A stretch of 52,263 bases of DNA from contig CAIVIS010000395.1 of the NCBI GenBank assembly GCA_903906055.1, positions 1 to 52,263 on the forward strand, read 5' to 3'. The stretch comes from an uncultured Acidimicrobiaceae bacterium. GTDB taxonomy: Bacteria > Actinomycetota > Acidimicrobiia > Acidimicrobiales > RAAP-2. Shown here in pieces: positions 9,206 through 19,351 of this stretch (its first letter is position 1; every line of letters starts with the position of its first letter). Made by a program: the position numbers and the translations under genes. The notes beneath the pieces were generated by a model. That model was not told the DNA's origin. It did no database searches and worked only from the letters and a program-made list of their open reading frames with translations.

Positions 9206-10180
9206 ATGAACCAGTTCCTTTCCCCCGAACAAGTCGAGTCAGCGGCCGCCGGCCTCCTCGGTGGTATCGACGCCGATGACGGGCCCACTGATGAGCAGCT
9301 GGTCCTCCTCCAGTCCGTCGTCGACCACCTGTGGCAGCGCCCGGACCTCGACGTCTCGACGCTCGCTCCGCTCACCCCGGAGGCCACAGCCGCCTCAATC
9401 GTGGATCCCCACGCCCGACGCCGGATGGTGGGACTCCTCATGATGCTGGAGGTCTGCCGGCACCCGGAAACAGAGACCCAGGTGGCCCTGGTCGAGCAGT
9501 ACGCCGCCGCCCTCGACATCACCGGTGAGCCGCTGGACGTCATCCGGACATGGATCACCACTGGGGCCGAGCAAGCCAACGACGACCTGCAGCGATTCCG
9601 ACATGACCAGAACGACCAAGAAGGTGAGCCCGCCCTCCTCGATCGGCCAGTGGGCTGGACCGAACTCGACCCCGCGCTGACGGTCCGGGTGGAGGCATTG
9701 GCTGATCTGCCCTTAGGAACCTTGGGCCGCACCTACATCGAGTTCCATCGCAAGTACGGGTTTCTGCTGCCGGGCGAAGAGGTGATGTCGGTATTCTCCA
9801 ACGCCATCTTCATGGCGCACGACCTCAATCATGTGATCTCCGGCTACCCCCCTACCGGTCCAGGTGAGATCGCCTTAGGTGCGATGGAGTTCGCCATGAA
9901 CGAGTCCGAAGAGACCTGGTCCCGGTTCCTCTCCAGTCTCTCCATCCACGAAGCCGGCATGTCCAGACTCGATGGGTTCCAGCCCAAGCAGGCCACTATG
10001 AGCCGTGCCGGTGCTGCCGATCTGGTCGGCGAGGCCCTCGAGCGAGGAAGTCGATGCACCAAGGACTTCTCACGCATCGACCATCTGTCGATGGCCGATT
10101 GGCCGCTCGACAAGGTCCGCGCCCACTTCGGGGTCGATCCGCTGGCCGAAGGAGACTGGACGAAGGAGTTCCAGGGCTAG
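9206..10180 (+). CDS. Coq4-like protein with N-terminal TerB-like region
   Basis: 'HDLNHVISGYPPTGPGE' fits HDxxHx11E of Coq4; the acidic alpha-helical N-terminus resembles TerB. Confidence 0.65.
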   Translation: MNQFLSPEQVESAAAGLLGGIDADDGPTDEQLVLLQSVVDHLWQRPDLDVSTLAPLTPEATAASIVDPHARRRMVGLLMMLEVCRHPETETQVALVEQYAAALDITGEPLDVIRTWITTGAEQANDDLQRFRHDQNDQEGEPALLDRPVGWTELDPALTVRVEALADLPLGTLGRTYIEFHRKYGFLLPGEEVMSVFSNAIFMAHDLNHVISGYPPTGPGEIALGAMEFAMNESEETWSRFLSSLSIHEAGMSRLDGFQPKQATMSRAGAADLVGEALERGSRCTKDFSRIDHLSMADWPLDKVRAHFGVDPLAEGDWTKEFQG

Positions 10181-10190
10181 CCGGTCCGGC

Positions 10191-10895
10191 TCAGTCCCCC
10201 AGGTAGCTCGACTCGAGCAGATTGCGGTTGGCCTCGAGTTCGGATGCGCTGCCCTCCATGGCCAGCGACCCATGAGAGAGCACGTAGGCCCGGTCGGCTA
10301 CCTCGAGCGCCATCTGCACGTGCTGCTCGACCAGGAGGATCCCGCACCCGGTGTCATCGGCGATGGAGCGCACGATGGGCAGGAGCCGCTCGACGATGAC
10401 CGGGGCCAGCCCCAGGGACATCTCGTCGATCATCAACAGCTTGGGCGAACTGGCCATCGCCCGACCCAAGGCCAGCATCTGCTGCTCGCCACCCGAGAGC
10501 AGTCCGGCCTGGCGGTCGAGGAGCTCTTCGAGGGCCGGGAAGTACCGGAGCGGCGTGGTGAGATCGACCCGGCCTCCTCGGTTACCCAGGCGCAGGTTGT
10601 CCTTTACCGTGAGCGAAAAGAAGAGCGACCGGTCTTCGGTGACGTGGCTGACACCGAGTCGGGCGATCTGGTGAGGAGCCATGCCCTTGATGGACGATCC
10701 CAGGATGGAGATGTCCCCGCCGATCATCGGCTCCAGGCCGCTCGTAGTGATCAGCGTGGTCGTCTTACCCGCACCGTTAGGCCCCAGGAGCGCCACCACC
10801 TCGCCCGGGGCAACTGTCAACGTCAGGTCACGCACGACCGGTATTCCGTTGTATCCGGCATCGAGATGCGATATCTGGAGCAGCGACTCACTCAC
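10191..10895 (-). CDS. livF: Branched-chain amino acid-type ABC transporter ATP-binding protein
   Basis: Walker A 'GPNGAGKTT', signature '[15 protein letters not shown]', '[13 protein letters not shown]'. Confidence 0.92.
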   Translation of the reverse strand: MSESLLQISHLDAGYNGIPVVRDLTLTVAPGEVVALLGPNGAGKTTTLITTSGLEPMIGGDISILGSSIKGMAPHQIARLGVSHVTEDRSLFFSLTVKDNLRLGNRGGRVDLTTPLRYFPALEELLDRQAGLLSGGEQQMLALGRAMASSPKLLMIDEMSLGLAPVIVERLLPIVRSIADDTGCGILLVEQHVQMALEVADRAYVLSHGSLAMEGSASELEANRNLLESSYLGD

Positions 10896-11706
10896 CGACG
10901 CCCACCTCCCCTACTGGCGCACCATCTACTGGCGCACCATCGTCGCCAGTCGGATCAGATCCCCCGCCGTGGCGCTCACCGAGGTAGGCGGTGATGACCT
11001 TGGAGTTGGCACGGATCTCGGCCGGCGTCCCCTCCGCTATCAGCTGGCCGAAATCGAGCACGTACAAGTAGTCGCAGATGGTCAGGACCAGGCCCATGTC
11101 GTGGTCGATGAGGAGGACGGACAGGCCGCCGTCGACCAGTGCGCGGATCCGGCCCCCCAGGGTCTGGCTCTCCTCGGTGTCCAGTCCAGCCGCTGGCTCA
11201 TCCATGCACAGCACCTTGGGCTTGGCCGCCAGCGCTCGGGCAACACCCACCAGCTTGCGCTGGCCATGCGAGAGGTCGGTGGGCAACACGTCGGCTGAGT
11301 CGGCCAGGTCGAGTGATTCCAGGATCACCATCAGCTCGGACACGTCGTCGTTACGCGGGCGGAACAGGTCGCGAAGGAAGCCACGGACATCCACGCGCTC
11401 CGATGCCACCTGCAGGTTCTCCATGACCGTGAGGTCGTCGAACAGTTCGGAACTCTGCCACGTCCGGCCGAGTCCAGTACGGGCCCGCATGGTCGACGAC
11501 AGTCCGCTGATGTCCGTCCCGTCGAACAGGACCGACCCCTGGGCCGGAACGAACCCGGTGATGGCATCGATCGTCGTGGTCTTGCCCGCCCCATTGGGTC
11601 CGATGAGGCCGACCAGCGATCCAGCCTTGACGTCGAGGTCGAAGCTGTCCACCGCCCGCTTACCCCCGAAGGAGACGCTCAGCCCGCTCGTGGTGAGCAT
11701 CCCCAT
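10888..11706 (-). CDS. livG: Branched-chain amino acid-type ABC transporter ATP-binding protein
   Basis: '[17 protein letters not shown]', '[16 protein letters not shown]', '[15 protein letters not shown]'; overlaps livF start. Confidence 0.92.
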   Translation of the reverse strand: MGMLTTSGLSVSFGGKRAVDSFDLDVKAGSLVGLIGPNGAGKTTTIDAITGFVPAQGSVLFDGTDISGLSSTMRARTGLGRTWQSSELFDDLTVMENLQVASERVDVRGFLRDLFRPRNDDVSELMVILESLDLADSADVLPTDLSHGQRKLVGVARALAAKPKVLCMDEPAAGLDTEESQTLGGRIRALVDGGLSVLLIDHDMGLVLTICDYLYVLDFGQLIAEGTPAEIRANSKVITAYLGERHGGGSDPTGDDGAPVDGAPVGEVGVGE

Positions 11707-13961
11707 CAGACCGCCACCTCGACCGGCACCGAGTCGGCGCCGGAACTGCTGACGGCACCCTTGGCGTCACGACGGCGGCGGATCATATGGACCCCGTCCC
11801 GGATGGCCCCGGCCACACCCTTGGGGTTCTGGATGGCCATGATGATCAGGCCGATACCGGCCAGGAGGAGGGTGTACTGCTCGGATATATGCAGCCAGTT
11901 GGTGAACACCGTCGTCAGGATTCCGCCCGCCACGATGATGCCGCCCACCATGGCCCCCGAGACCGACGAGATGCCGCCCAAGTAGGCGTAGGCCAGGAAG
12001 ATCATCGACGGGATGGCACCGAAGTAACCGGCCGTCACCGAGCCGAACCGGTAGCCCGACAGAGCGCCTCCGATGCCAGCGATGAACGCAGCCACCCCGA
12101 AGGCCAGCACCTTGGTCCCCGAGACCGACACGCCAGCGGCGGCCGCCGCCCGTTCGTTGGCCCGCACGGCCAGCATGTGCCGGCCGATCCTCGATCGACG
12201 GATGTTGACCACGGCCAGCGCCAGGAGCATCACGACGATGACGCAGAACACCCCGAACCACGGATTGGGGAGCAGTCCCTTGCCGCCGCCGGTCAACTTG
12301 GTCCACGGATCGTTCTGTCCGAATCGAAAGCCGAAGATGCTCGGCGAGTTGACCGATGCACCCTTGAGCCCGGACCAGGACGGATTGGCGAAGATCAGGT
12401 TCTGGATCGTCACCGCAGCCGCGAAGGTGACCACGGCCAAGTTGACGCCGCGCACCCGTAGTGCGGGCACGCCGGCCAGAAGCCCCACCACCACCGCCGC
12501 CGTCGCCCCGAGCAGCGGCCCGATAGGGAACGGGATGTGGTGGGCATCAGCCACCTTGGACAAGGTGAACCCGGCAATGCCGGCCAAAGCCATCTGCATC
12601 AGCGAGATCTGGCCGACGTAGCCGGTGAGAACCACCAAGGACAGGCAGATGACCATGCCTACCAGCGAGTTGACGATGGACAGCCGCCAGATCGGGGTCA
12701 CCACGAACAGCAACGCGATGGTGGCGAGCCCGAGGACCATCGTGGCCGGGAACGCCCCCTTGGACCGCGGGGCGAACGGCAGTTTGATCGTCTCGATCGA
12801 TCCCCGAGTGGGGAGGCTCTTGCCCCGTAAGGCCAGCACCACGATGATGATCACGAAGGGCAGGGCATCGGTGAGACCAGGGAGGGCCGAGCCCCCGGCC
12901 TTTGGGAACCAGGACTTGTTGGACACCAGCTGGATCCACGAGACCAGCATGCCGATGCCCAGGCCGGCAGCCATGGTGACGATGAACGAGTTGAAACGAG
13001 CCAGCAGGGCGGCAGCCAAGGCCGGGACGATCAACAACGTGATGGTGATCGGATCGATCGACTGATTGATGGGTGCCGCCAAGATGCCGAAGAACCCGGC
13101 CAGCACCGTAGAGGCGACCCAGTTCACCCCGGCCAGGAAGTCCGGTGAGTACCCGAGCACCAAGGCGCCCTTTTCGTTCTCAGAAGCGGCCCTGGTGGCC
13201 AGTCCGAAGCGGGTAAAGCGGAACAGGGCCCACAGACCGATGGTGACCACGATCACGATCAGCACCAGGTACATCTGATCCGACGGGAGCGACACACCTC
13301 GAGGAAAGTGGACCGGTCGGGAGGGGAGGATGGGGGCCACCGACTTGGCCGAGGAGGTGAACCGCAGGACGATCACGGCCTGCATCACGATGAACAGCCC
13401 GACCGAGGCCACCACCTTGGCCAGCACCGGGGCCCGGCGCAGGGGACGGAAGATGAGGAAGTGGAAGGCCAGGCCGAGGAGGACCAGGACGGCCAGGGAG
13501 ATCACCAGTGCCGCCCACACCGGCATCGCTGGCTGCTGCACGAACGTCCCGAAGGCGGCAGCGCCCTGGCCGGGATGGGCCAGGGTGATGAACACGGGGA
13601 TGTGCGGGAGCGAGAAGCTCGATGCCCCCGCTAGGTGGGCGATCCCTTCGATCGGCGCTAGGGGATTGGGGATCGGCGGCAAGAACAGCTGCCCGTTGAC
13701 CCGCAGGCCGTAGTAGACGTAGCCGCCGTACATGGCGATCGCCCCGGCGGCAAAGTTGACGACGCCCGAGCCCTGATAGTTGAGGGTGATCGACAGGGCG
13801 ATAGCGGCGATCAGGGCTCCGCCGCCGAGGCCGAGCACGATGGCCTGGGTCTGGTCGGCGTTGGCGAAGACGACGATCAGAAGGACTACGCCCAGGATCC
13901 CCGCCACCAGGGCGGGGATCCTCTTGGGCGTGAGCCAACTACTCGCGGATGTGGTGCTCAT
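11706..13961 (-). CDS. Fused LivH-LivM-type ABC permease
   Basis: 751 aa; N-half LivH-like, C-half LivM-like ('LTGYVGQISLMQMALAGIAGF...GVNLAVVTFAAAVTIQNLIF'); TGATG overlap with livG. Confidence 0.9.
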   Translation of the reverse strand: MSTTSASSWLTPKRIPALVAGILGVVLLIVVFANADQTQAIVLGLGGGALIAAIALSITLNYQGSGVVNFAAGAIAMYGGYVYYGLRVNGQLFLPPIPNPLAPIEGIAHLAGASSFSLPHIPVFITLAHPGQGAAAFGTFVQQPAMPVWAALVISLAVLVLLGLAFHFLIFRPLRRAPVLAKVVASVGLFIVMQAVIVLRFTSSAKSVAPILPSRPVHFPRGVSLPSDQMYLVLIVIVVTIGLWALFRFTRFGLATRAASENEKGALVLGYSPDFLAGVNWVASTVLAGFFGILAAPINQSIDPITITLLIVPALAAALLARFNSFIVTMAAGLGIGMLVSWIQLVSNKSWFPKAGGSALPGLTDALPFVIIIVVLALRGKSLPTRGSIETIKLPFAPRSKGAFPATMVLGLATIALLFVVTPIWRLSIVNSLVGMVICLSLVVLTGYVGQISLMQMALAGIAGFTLSKVADAHHIPFPIGPLLGATAAVVVGLLAGVPALRVRGVNLAVVTFAAAVTIQNLIFANPSWSGLKGASVNSPSIFGFRFGQNDPWTKLTGGGKGLLPNPWFGVFCVIVVMLLALAVVNIRRSRIGRHMLAVRANERAAAAAGVSVSGTKVLAFGVAAFIAGIGGALSGYRFGSVTAGYFGAIPSMIFLAYAYLGGISSVSGAMVGGIIVAGGILTTVFTNWLHISEQYTLLLAGIGLIIMAIQNPKGVAGAIRDGVHMIRRRRDAKGAVSSSGADSVPVEVAV

Positions 13962-13986
13962 GCTTAGGGAACGCTGTGTTCGGTGG

Positions 13987-15330
13987 TCAGCCGAAGCCGT
14001 TGATCATCTTGTTGTTGTAGGCATCGGCGATGGCGACCCACTTGCCCTTGGTGAACTGCTCGATCCCCATCTGGCCTACGCACAGCGTGGGGAACGCAGG
14101 GGTGATCTTCCCGCAGGCGACGGGCGTGCCGGGAATGCTCCACTGCGGGCCAGCGAAGTTCTTGGTGGCATCCGTCAGCTGAGCAACCGTGGCTCCGGTG
14201 CCGAGCTTGTTGTAGATCTGGTTGATGGTGAGCACGTTGGCGAAGCTGGGTCCAGCGAACCCGGTGTACTCCATGGTCGGGTTGTACTTCTTCACGACCT
14301 GCTCGTACAGGGCGAGCTGCTCGGATGCCGGCACGCTGGCCATGGGGGGCATGAAGTAACTGACGCCGTAGGCGCCGAAGTACCAGCCGTCGGGGAAGGT
14401 GCCGCCGAGGTGCTGGATCAGCGGGGTGCCGAAGCACAGCCCGGTGGTGACCACCTTGGGGTTGATGCCCAGGCTCTTGATGGCGTCAGCCACGGCGATG
14501 CAGCCCTGGACCGGGGTGAGCGGCACGAACACGTCGGCTGTTCCGCCACCCGCCGCCTTGACCGCAGATGCCACGTCAGCACCCTGGGCGGTCGGGGAGA
14601 TGAAGACTTCCGTGACCTTGATGCCTGCCTTCTCCAGCGGCGGAGCGAAGAGCAACTTGGCCGAGGCGGTAGCACCGGCGTCGTTGGTCGCCACCACGGC
14701 CACCGTCTTGACCGGTCCGAGTCCGCCGTCGACCAGCCACTTAGCCAAACCCGAGATGACTCCGGGAGCACCCGGCATGTAGGTCTGGGCCGCGGGCTGG
14801 GTGAAGTCAGAGACGGTCAGGCCGTTGCCAACGATGATCGGCTTATGACCGGCGAGCACCTTGTAGAGCGAGTCGTTGCCGATCACCATGGTGCCGGTCA
14901 GGACGAGGTTGATGCTCGCGTCGTTGAGGAACTGGGTCCCGCACTTCTGGCCGTCCTCTTCGGTGGCCACGTTGCACTGGACGAGCTCGATCGGATGGCC
15001 CTTGACGCCACCGAGCTGCTGGTTCACGTACTTGACGGCGAGGTTGGCGCCGGCGGTGTTCTCGGGGAAGCTGGGCGAACCGAACTCCTGGTTGACGTAG
15101 CCAACCTTGACCGGGGTCTCCGACGTGCTGGCCGCTCCGGCCGTGCCGCCGGTGTAGGCCAAGGCCAACGAGTTGTCGAGGGTGCCCGATGATGATCCGC
15201 CGGCGGCGGTCGTCGTGGTGGAGCTGCTCGAGCCTCCTGACGAACATGCGGCAGCCAATAGACCCGTGGCCGCAAGGACGCCCGTGGTGCGCAGGGCGCG
15301 CAGCGCCTGACTCTTACCGATCATTCCCAT
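13987..15330 (-). CDS. ABC transporter substrate-binding lipoprotein (LivK/peripla_BP_6-like)
   Basis: Lipobox 'LLAAACSSGGSS', 'VKVGYVNQEFGSPSFPENTAGANLAVKYVNQQLGGVKGHPIEL'. Confidence 0.9.
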   Translation of the reverse strand: MGMIGKSQALRALRTTGVLAATGLLAAACSSGGSSSSTTTTAAGGSSSGTLDNSLALAYTGGTAGAASTSETPVKVGYVNQEFGSPSFPENTAGANLAVKYVNQQLGGVKGHPIELVQCNVATEEDGQKCGTQFLNDASINLVLTGTMVIGNDSLYKVLAGHKPIIVGNGLTVSDFTQPAAQTYMPGAPGVISGLAKWLVDGGLGPVKTVAVVATNDAGATASAKLLFAPPLEKAGIKVTEVFISPTAQGADVASAVKAAGGGTADVFVPLTPVQGCIAVADAIKSLGINPKVVTTGLCFGTPLIQHLGGTFPDGWYFGAYGVSYFMPPMASVPASEQLALYEQVVKKYNPTMEYTGFAGPSFANVLTINQIYNKLGTGATVAQLTDATKNFAGPQWSIPGTPVACGKITPAFPTLCVGQMGIEQFTKGKWVAIADAYNNKMINGFG

Positions 15331-15409
15331 ACTTCCCCCTGTTGCTCATCGGGCACGACTCACACGGAACCGTGGACATGTTTGGGAACCTAGCACCGGG
15401 TCCCCCACG

Positions 15410-15437
15410 CGTCACCTAATCCACACACCAGGTGACG
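15410..15437. promoter_or_regulatory. Perfect 8-bp inverted repeat in the divergent livK-like / enoyl-CoA-hydratase promoter region
   Basis: cgtcacct-N12-aggtgacg. Confidence 0.4.
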
Positions 15438-15493
15438 ATCGCTGTCGGGATACTGTGCTCGAGTCCCACCGATCAAACACCGGAGCGAACCCC

Positions 15494-16171
15494 ATGCCCA
15501 CCCTGCAGCGACACGACGAAATCTTCGTACTCGACCTAGGTGATGGCGAGAACCGCTTCACGCAGGAGTGGATGAGTTCCATCACGGAGGCCCTCGACGA
15601 AGTGGATGCCGCCGAAGGGCCCCGAGCGCTCCTGACCGTGGCCACCGGAAAGATCTGGTCGAACGGACTCGACCTCGACTGGCTCACGGCCAACCTCGAC
15701 CGGGCAGGCGAGTACGTCGCCCAGATCCAGGACCTGTTCGCTCGAACCCTGTCCACCAGCGTTCCCACGGTGGCAGTGCTCCAAGGGCATACATTCGCTG
15801 CCGGTGCCCTGCTCGCACTGGCCCATGACGCCTGTTTCATGCGGGTCGACCGGGGCTACTTCTGCCTGCCCGAGGTCGACCTGGGCATCCCGTTCTCCCC
15901 CGGCATGTCGGCGCTGATCCAGGCTCGTCTGATCCACCCCACGGCCCACGAGGCCATGACCACCGGACGGCGCTACGGAGGTGCCGAGGCGCTCGAGGCC
16001 CGCATCGTGGCGGCTGCTCTGCCGCTCGACGAACTCCTACCGGCTGCCACCAAGTTCGCCCAGACGCTTGCCCCCAAGGCGGGGCCGACCCTGCGCACCA
16101 TCCGCACGACCATGTACCGCCACGTCATCGAACTCCTGGCTCAGCCCGCGGCCCTCGACCTCCCGGCCTGA
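15494..16171 (+). CDS. Enoyl-CoA hydratase/isomerase family protein
   Basis: 'VPTVAVLQGHTFAAGALLALAHDACFMRVDRGYFCLPEVDLGIPF' crotonase core. Confidence 0.87.
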   Translation: MPTLQRHDEIFVLDLGDGENRFTQEWMSSITEALDEVDAAEGPRALLTVATGKIWSNGLDLDWLTANLDRAGEYVAQIQDLFARTLSTSVPTVAVLQGHTFAAGALLALAHDACFMRVDRGYFCLPEVDLGIPFSPGMSALIQARLIHPTAHEAMTTGRRYGGAEALEARIVAAALPLDELLPAATKFAQTLAPKAGPTLRTIRTTMYRHVIELLAQPAALDLPA

Positions 16172-16173
16172 TC

Positions 16174-17109
16174 ATGCGCGGCGTCAAGATGACAGCCGAC
16201 GGCATCCAGGTCGTTCCACCGTCGGGCGATCCGGCGGAAGGCAGCGTGCGGGTGACGGTAGCGAGTTCGGGTATCTGCGGCTCCGACCTCCATATGGCCT
16301 CGTTCGGACCGTCGTGGGCCATCCTCGGCCATGAGTTCTGCGGGGTACTCGATGACGGTACGCCTGTCGCCGTCCTGCCCGTCGTGCACTGCGGCACATG
16401 CGACCGGTGCCTGGCCGGTGCCGAGCAGCAGTGCCGCAATGCGCTGGGTGCCATGTACGGGGTCAGCCTCGATGGGGGCCTGGCCGACGAGGCGTGGGTG
16501 CACCCGAACTGCGCCATGCCGCTCCCCGAAGGCCTGGATCTCGCCCATGCCAACCTGGTCGAACCCTTGGCGGTCGCCCTGCACGGGATCAACCGGGCGA
16601 ACGTTGTCGCCGGCATGCGAGTGCTTGTGCTCGGTGCCGGTCCCATCGGCCTGGCCACCATCGCCGCCGCCCGCTCCATAGGTGCCGGCGTCGATCTCGA
16701 AGGACACCGTCCCAGCCGCATGGCCGCAGGCGAGCGGCTCGGGGCATCGGTCAACGTCGGTACCGACTACGACGTGGTGCTCGACGCGGCAGGCACGCAG
16801 AGTTCCCTCGACCGGGCTACCGAATTGGTCCGCCCCGGGGGAACCGTGAGCATCCTCGGGACGTACTGGAGCCCGGTGCAGATCGGGCTCAGTTTTCAGA
16901 TGAAGGAGATAACCCTTCTTCCGTCGTTCACCTACGGCCACCACCACGGGGTGGGCGAGTTCGATGCAGCCGCACGCATCCTCCAAGCAGTGCCCGACCT
17001 GCCCGACGTCATGATCACCCATCAGTTCGGCCTCGACGATGCGGCCGAAGCGTTCCGAGTGGCGGGCGACCGAGGTGGCGACCCCATCAAAGTGGTCGTG
17101 CGCCCCTAG
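16174..17109 (+). CDS. Zinc-dependent alcohol dehydrogenase (MDR family)
   Basis: 'GICGSDLHM', 'ILGHEFCGVLDDG', 'CGTCDRCLAGAEQQC', 'VLVLGAGPIGLATIAAARSIGAG'. Confidence 0.87.
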   Translation: MRGVKMTADGIQVVPPSGDPAEGSVRVTVASSGICGSDLHMASFGPSWAILGHEFCGVLDDGTPVAVLPVVHCGTCDRCLAGAEQQCRNALGAMYGVSLDGGLADEAWVHPNCAMPLPEGLDLAHANLVEPLAVALHGINRANVVAGMRVLVLGAGPIGLATIAAARSIGAGVDLEGHRPSRMAAGERLGASVNVGTDYDVVLDAAGTQSSLDRATELVRPGGTVSILGTYWSPVQIGLSFQMKEITLLPSFTYGHHHGVGEFDAAARILQAVPDLPDVMITHQFGLDDAAEAFRVAGDRGGDPIKVVVRP

Positions 17110-17230
17110 TTCGCGCGGCTGCTCCCCTCTCGTGGGTGGCAGTGCCGAGCCCTATCGCAGGCCGGAAGCATGACGAGCAGGGAGGGCTGCCACCATCACG
17201 CCCGGGAAAGGGCCTGAGGGCCCTAGCCGA

Positions 17231-17974
17231 ATGTTCCGGGAGGGCAATAACGTCGAATTCATGACGACCGAACGGGCAGATCGGACGGCACACTCCGGCC
17301 GATCGAACTCCGAGACAGCAAGAGGTGCGGCCCCAGACATGAGGTGCACATCGCCTGGACAGATCCCACACGGGTCTACGTCGGTACCGTTCCATCCATC
17401 GTCACTCGATGGGCGCATCGCCAAGGGCGAAACGACCCGGTACTCGTTGGTCATGGCGTGCATCGAGGTGATCGAACGCCGTGCGACCGTGCCGACAAAG
17501 GCTCAGGTGGCCGACCAAGCCGGGGTTTCCGTCCGGATGATCCACTACCACTTTCGGGGCATCCCCGGGCTGCTGATCGCCGCCGTGGAACTACAAGTCG
17601 ATCGACACCGGTCCGACCTGTTCGTGATTCCGAACAAGGCTCCCCTGCAGATGCGGATCGAGGCCCTGGGCCGACAACGGCGCCACTACTTCGAAGGCAC
17701 AGGCAATACCTTCCGGGTGGCAGGAATCGTGGCCCCGTCCCATACCGGTCTCGAGCAGGTGCTGGTCAGCCATCGGACCCTCCTGCGCGACAAGTTGGCC
17801 TGCTCCTTCGCCCCCGAACTCGACTCGTGCGACGCCGACTCCAGCAGGCTGCTCGACATGCTGGAGCAGGCATCTGGTTGGGATGCCTGGCGGTCACTGC
17901 GCGACTACTGCAATCACACGGCCTACTCGGCCGAGCAGTCAGTGATCCGCCACGTCACTCGGATCCTCTGTTGA
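17231..17974 (+). CDS. TetR-like transcriptional regulator (start uncertain)
   Basis: HTH 'VPTKAQVADQAGVSVRMIHYHFRGIPGLLIAAVE'. Confidence 0.65.
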   Translation: MFREGNNVEFMTTERADRTAHSGRSNSETARGAAPDMRCTSPGQIPHGSTSVPFHPSSLDGRIAKGETTRYSLVMACIEVIERRATVPTKAQVADQAGVSVRMIHYHFRGIPGLLIAAVELQVDRHRSDLFVIPNKAPLQMRIEALGRQRRHYFEGTGNTFRVAGIVAPSHTGLEQVLVSHRTLLRDKLACSFAPELDSCDADSSRLLDMLEQASGWDAWRSLRDYCNHTAYSAEQSVIRHVTRILC

Positions 17975-18009
17975 CGCCCAGTGGGTTGAGGCTCTCGGTG
18001 ACCGGGCGA

Positions 18010-18621
18010 TCACTCCCGGCCTGACCAGGGTGTGTGATTGAAGCCGGCCAACACAGGACCTCCCGGGCCCCAAGTGATCCGGGTCACTGAAGCGTTGGCC
18101 AGGTAGAGCCGCCACGCACCTTCATCCCCCATGCCGAGCGACCAGCACGCCGCGGCCTTGATGGGTGAGACATGGCTCACCACCACCACCGTGCCGTCTC
18201 CCCGGGCCGGTCCGTCAGGGTCCTCGAAGAGTTCCGTGCAGGCGGCGCGCACACGGGCCCCAGCAGAGGCCAGGCTCTCACCGCCAGGAGGCGCGAATGT
18301 CGGATCCGAGCGCCACTGCGCCCATACCTCGCTCGGGATGGCACCCAACTTCTGTCCGTCGTACTCGCCGTAGTCGACCTCGATCCAGCGCTCGTCGACC
18401 TCTACATCGAGCCCGGTCCCGAGGGCGTCAGCCGTGTCGCGGGCACGCGACAAGGGGCTCGAGATGAGCCGGGTGGCTCCGGCCACCGAGTCGGCCAGCG
18501 AGCGCGCTTGGGCGATCCCCCGTTCAGTCAGCGGCGAGTCCATGCGGCCCAGCAGCAGCCCTTCGGCGTTCCCCGTCGACTCACCGTGCCGGACCAGGAT
18601 CAGCACCGGACAGACCCCCAC
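18010..18621 (-). CDS. Histidine phosphatase family protein
   Basis: 'LILVRHGESTGNAEGLLLG', 'SSPLSRARDTADALG', 'VVVVSHVSPIKAA'. Confidence 0.88.
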   Translation of the reverse strand: MGVCPVLILVRHGESTGNAEGLLLGRMDSPLTERGIAQARSLADSVAGATRLISSPLSRARDTADALGTGLDVEVDERWIEVDYGEYDGQKLGAIPSEVWAQWRSDPTFAPPGGESLASAGARVRAACTELFEDPDGPARGDGTVVVVSHVSPIKAAACWSLGMGDEGAWRLYLANASVTRITWGPGGPVLAGFNHTPWSGRE

Positions 18622-18634
18622 GCGACCCGGCGCA

Positions 18635-19351
18635 TCAGTGCACCAAGATGCGTTCGCACTGCGGACAGGTGGCGAAGGTATCGACCGGCAGCTGGTTGAG
18701 GCGCTCCACCTCCACCGACGAAAGCGTCAGGTGGCAGCCATCGCAGTGGTCGCCCACCAGGCGAGCCGCACCCACCCCGCCCAGGTGGGCTCGGAGTCGT
18801 TCGTAGCGCTCGGCCAGCTCCTCGGGCAGCCCCGTCGCACACTCCGCTCGCGCCGCCTCGGCGACGGCTATGGCGGCCCGCAACTCTTCCTCGTTCTCGA
18901 CCACCGCTGCCTCCAGCCGGATCCGCTCAGCATCGAGGGAATCGGCCGCTACCCGATGGTCGGCCAGCGTCGCGTCGATGGGCTCCTGCTCCTCGAGGAG
19001 CACGATCTCTTCGTCCTCGAGGGTTCGCTGGCGCTCGGCCAGCTGGGCGACCTCGTGGTCCATGGCCTGCAGGTCGCGGGCGGCAGAGACCTCGCCGCTC
19101 TGCATCCGTCGTTCTATATCGTGACGCCGCTTGGCCGAGGACGCGATCTGCTCCTCGAGTGCGGACTGACGGCCCGCCAACTCATCGATCTGGGCGCCCA
19201 CCGCCGCCATGGCTTTGACTGTCGCGGCGATACGCGTCCGGACCTCGGCTAGTGCGGCACGCTCCGGCATGGCCTCGATGCGGTGTCGCAACTGGTCCAT
19301 CGTGGTGTCGAATTCTTGGACTTGCAGCAAGGTGTCGTACGGCTCAGCCAT
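18635..19351 (-). CDS. C4-type zinc-ribbon coiled-coil protein (CT398/YbgI-neighbour type)
   Basis: Long coiled coil followed by 'GDHCDGCHLTLSSVEVERLNQLPVDTFATCPQCERILVH'. Confidence 0.82.
   Translation of the reverse strand: MAEPYDTLLQVQEFDTTMDQLRHRIEAMPERAALAEVRTRIAATVKAMAAVGAQIDELAGRQSALEEQIASSAKRRHDIERRMQSGEVSAARDLQAMDHEVAQLAERQRTLEDEEIVLLEEQEPIDATLADHRVAADSLDAERIRLEAAVVENEEELRAAIAVAEAARAECATGLPEELAERYERLRAHLGGVGAARLVGDHCDGCHLTLSSVEVERLNQLPVDTFATCPQCERILVH

Noticed and set aside
7816-9279. 487-aa plus-strand ORF
   Set aside because: Antisense to the NTT-like transporter; composition rich in His/Asp/Gln/Arg, typical of antisense to membrane proteins.
10911-10940. Two direct 15-bp repeats (ctactggcgcaccat) in the livG 3' end
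   Set aside because: Encodes a small DGAPV duplication in the C-terminal tail; no further significance evident.
13780-15192. 470-aa plus-strand ORF
   Set aside because: Antisense to the substrate-binding protein and permease; no motifs.
17209-17224. 6-bp hairpin agggcc-tgag-ggccct before the TetR gene
   Set aside because: Too short for a confident terminator in GC-rich DNA.
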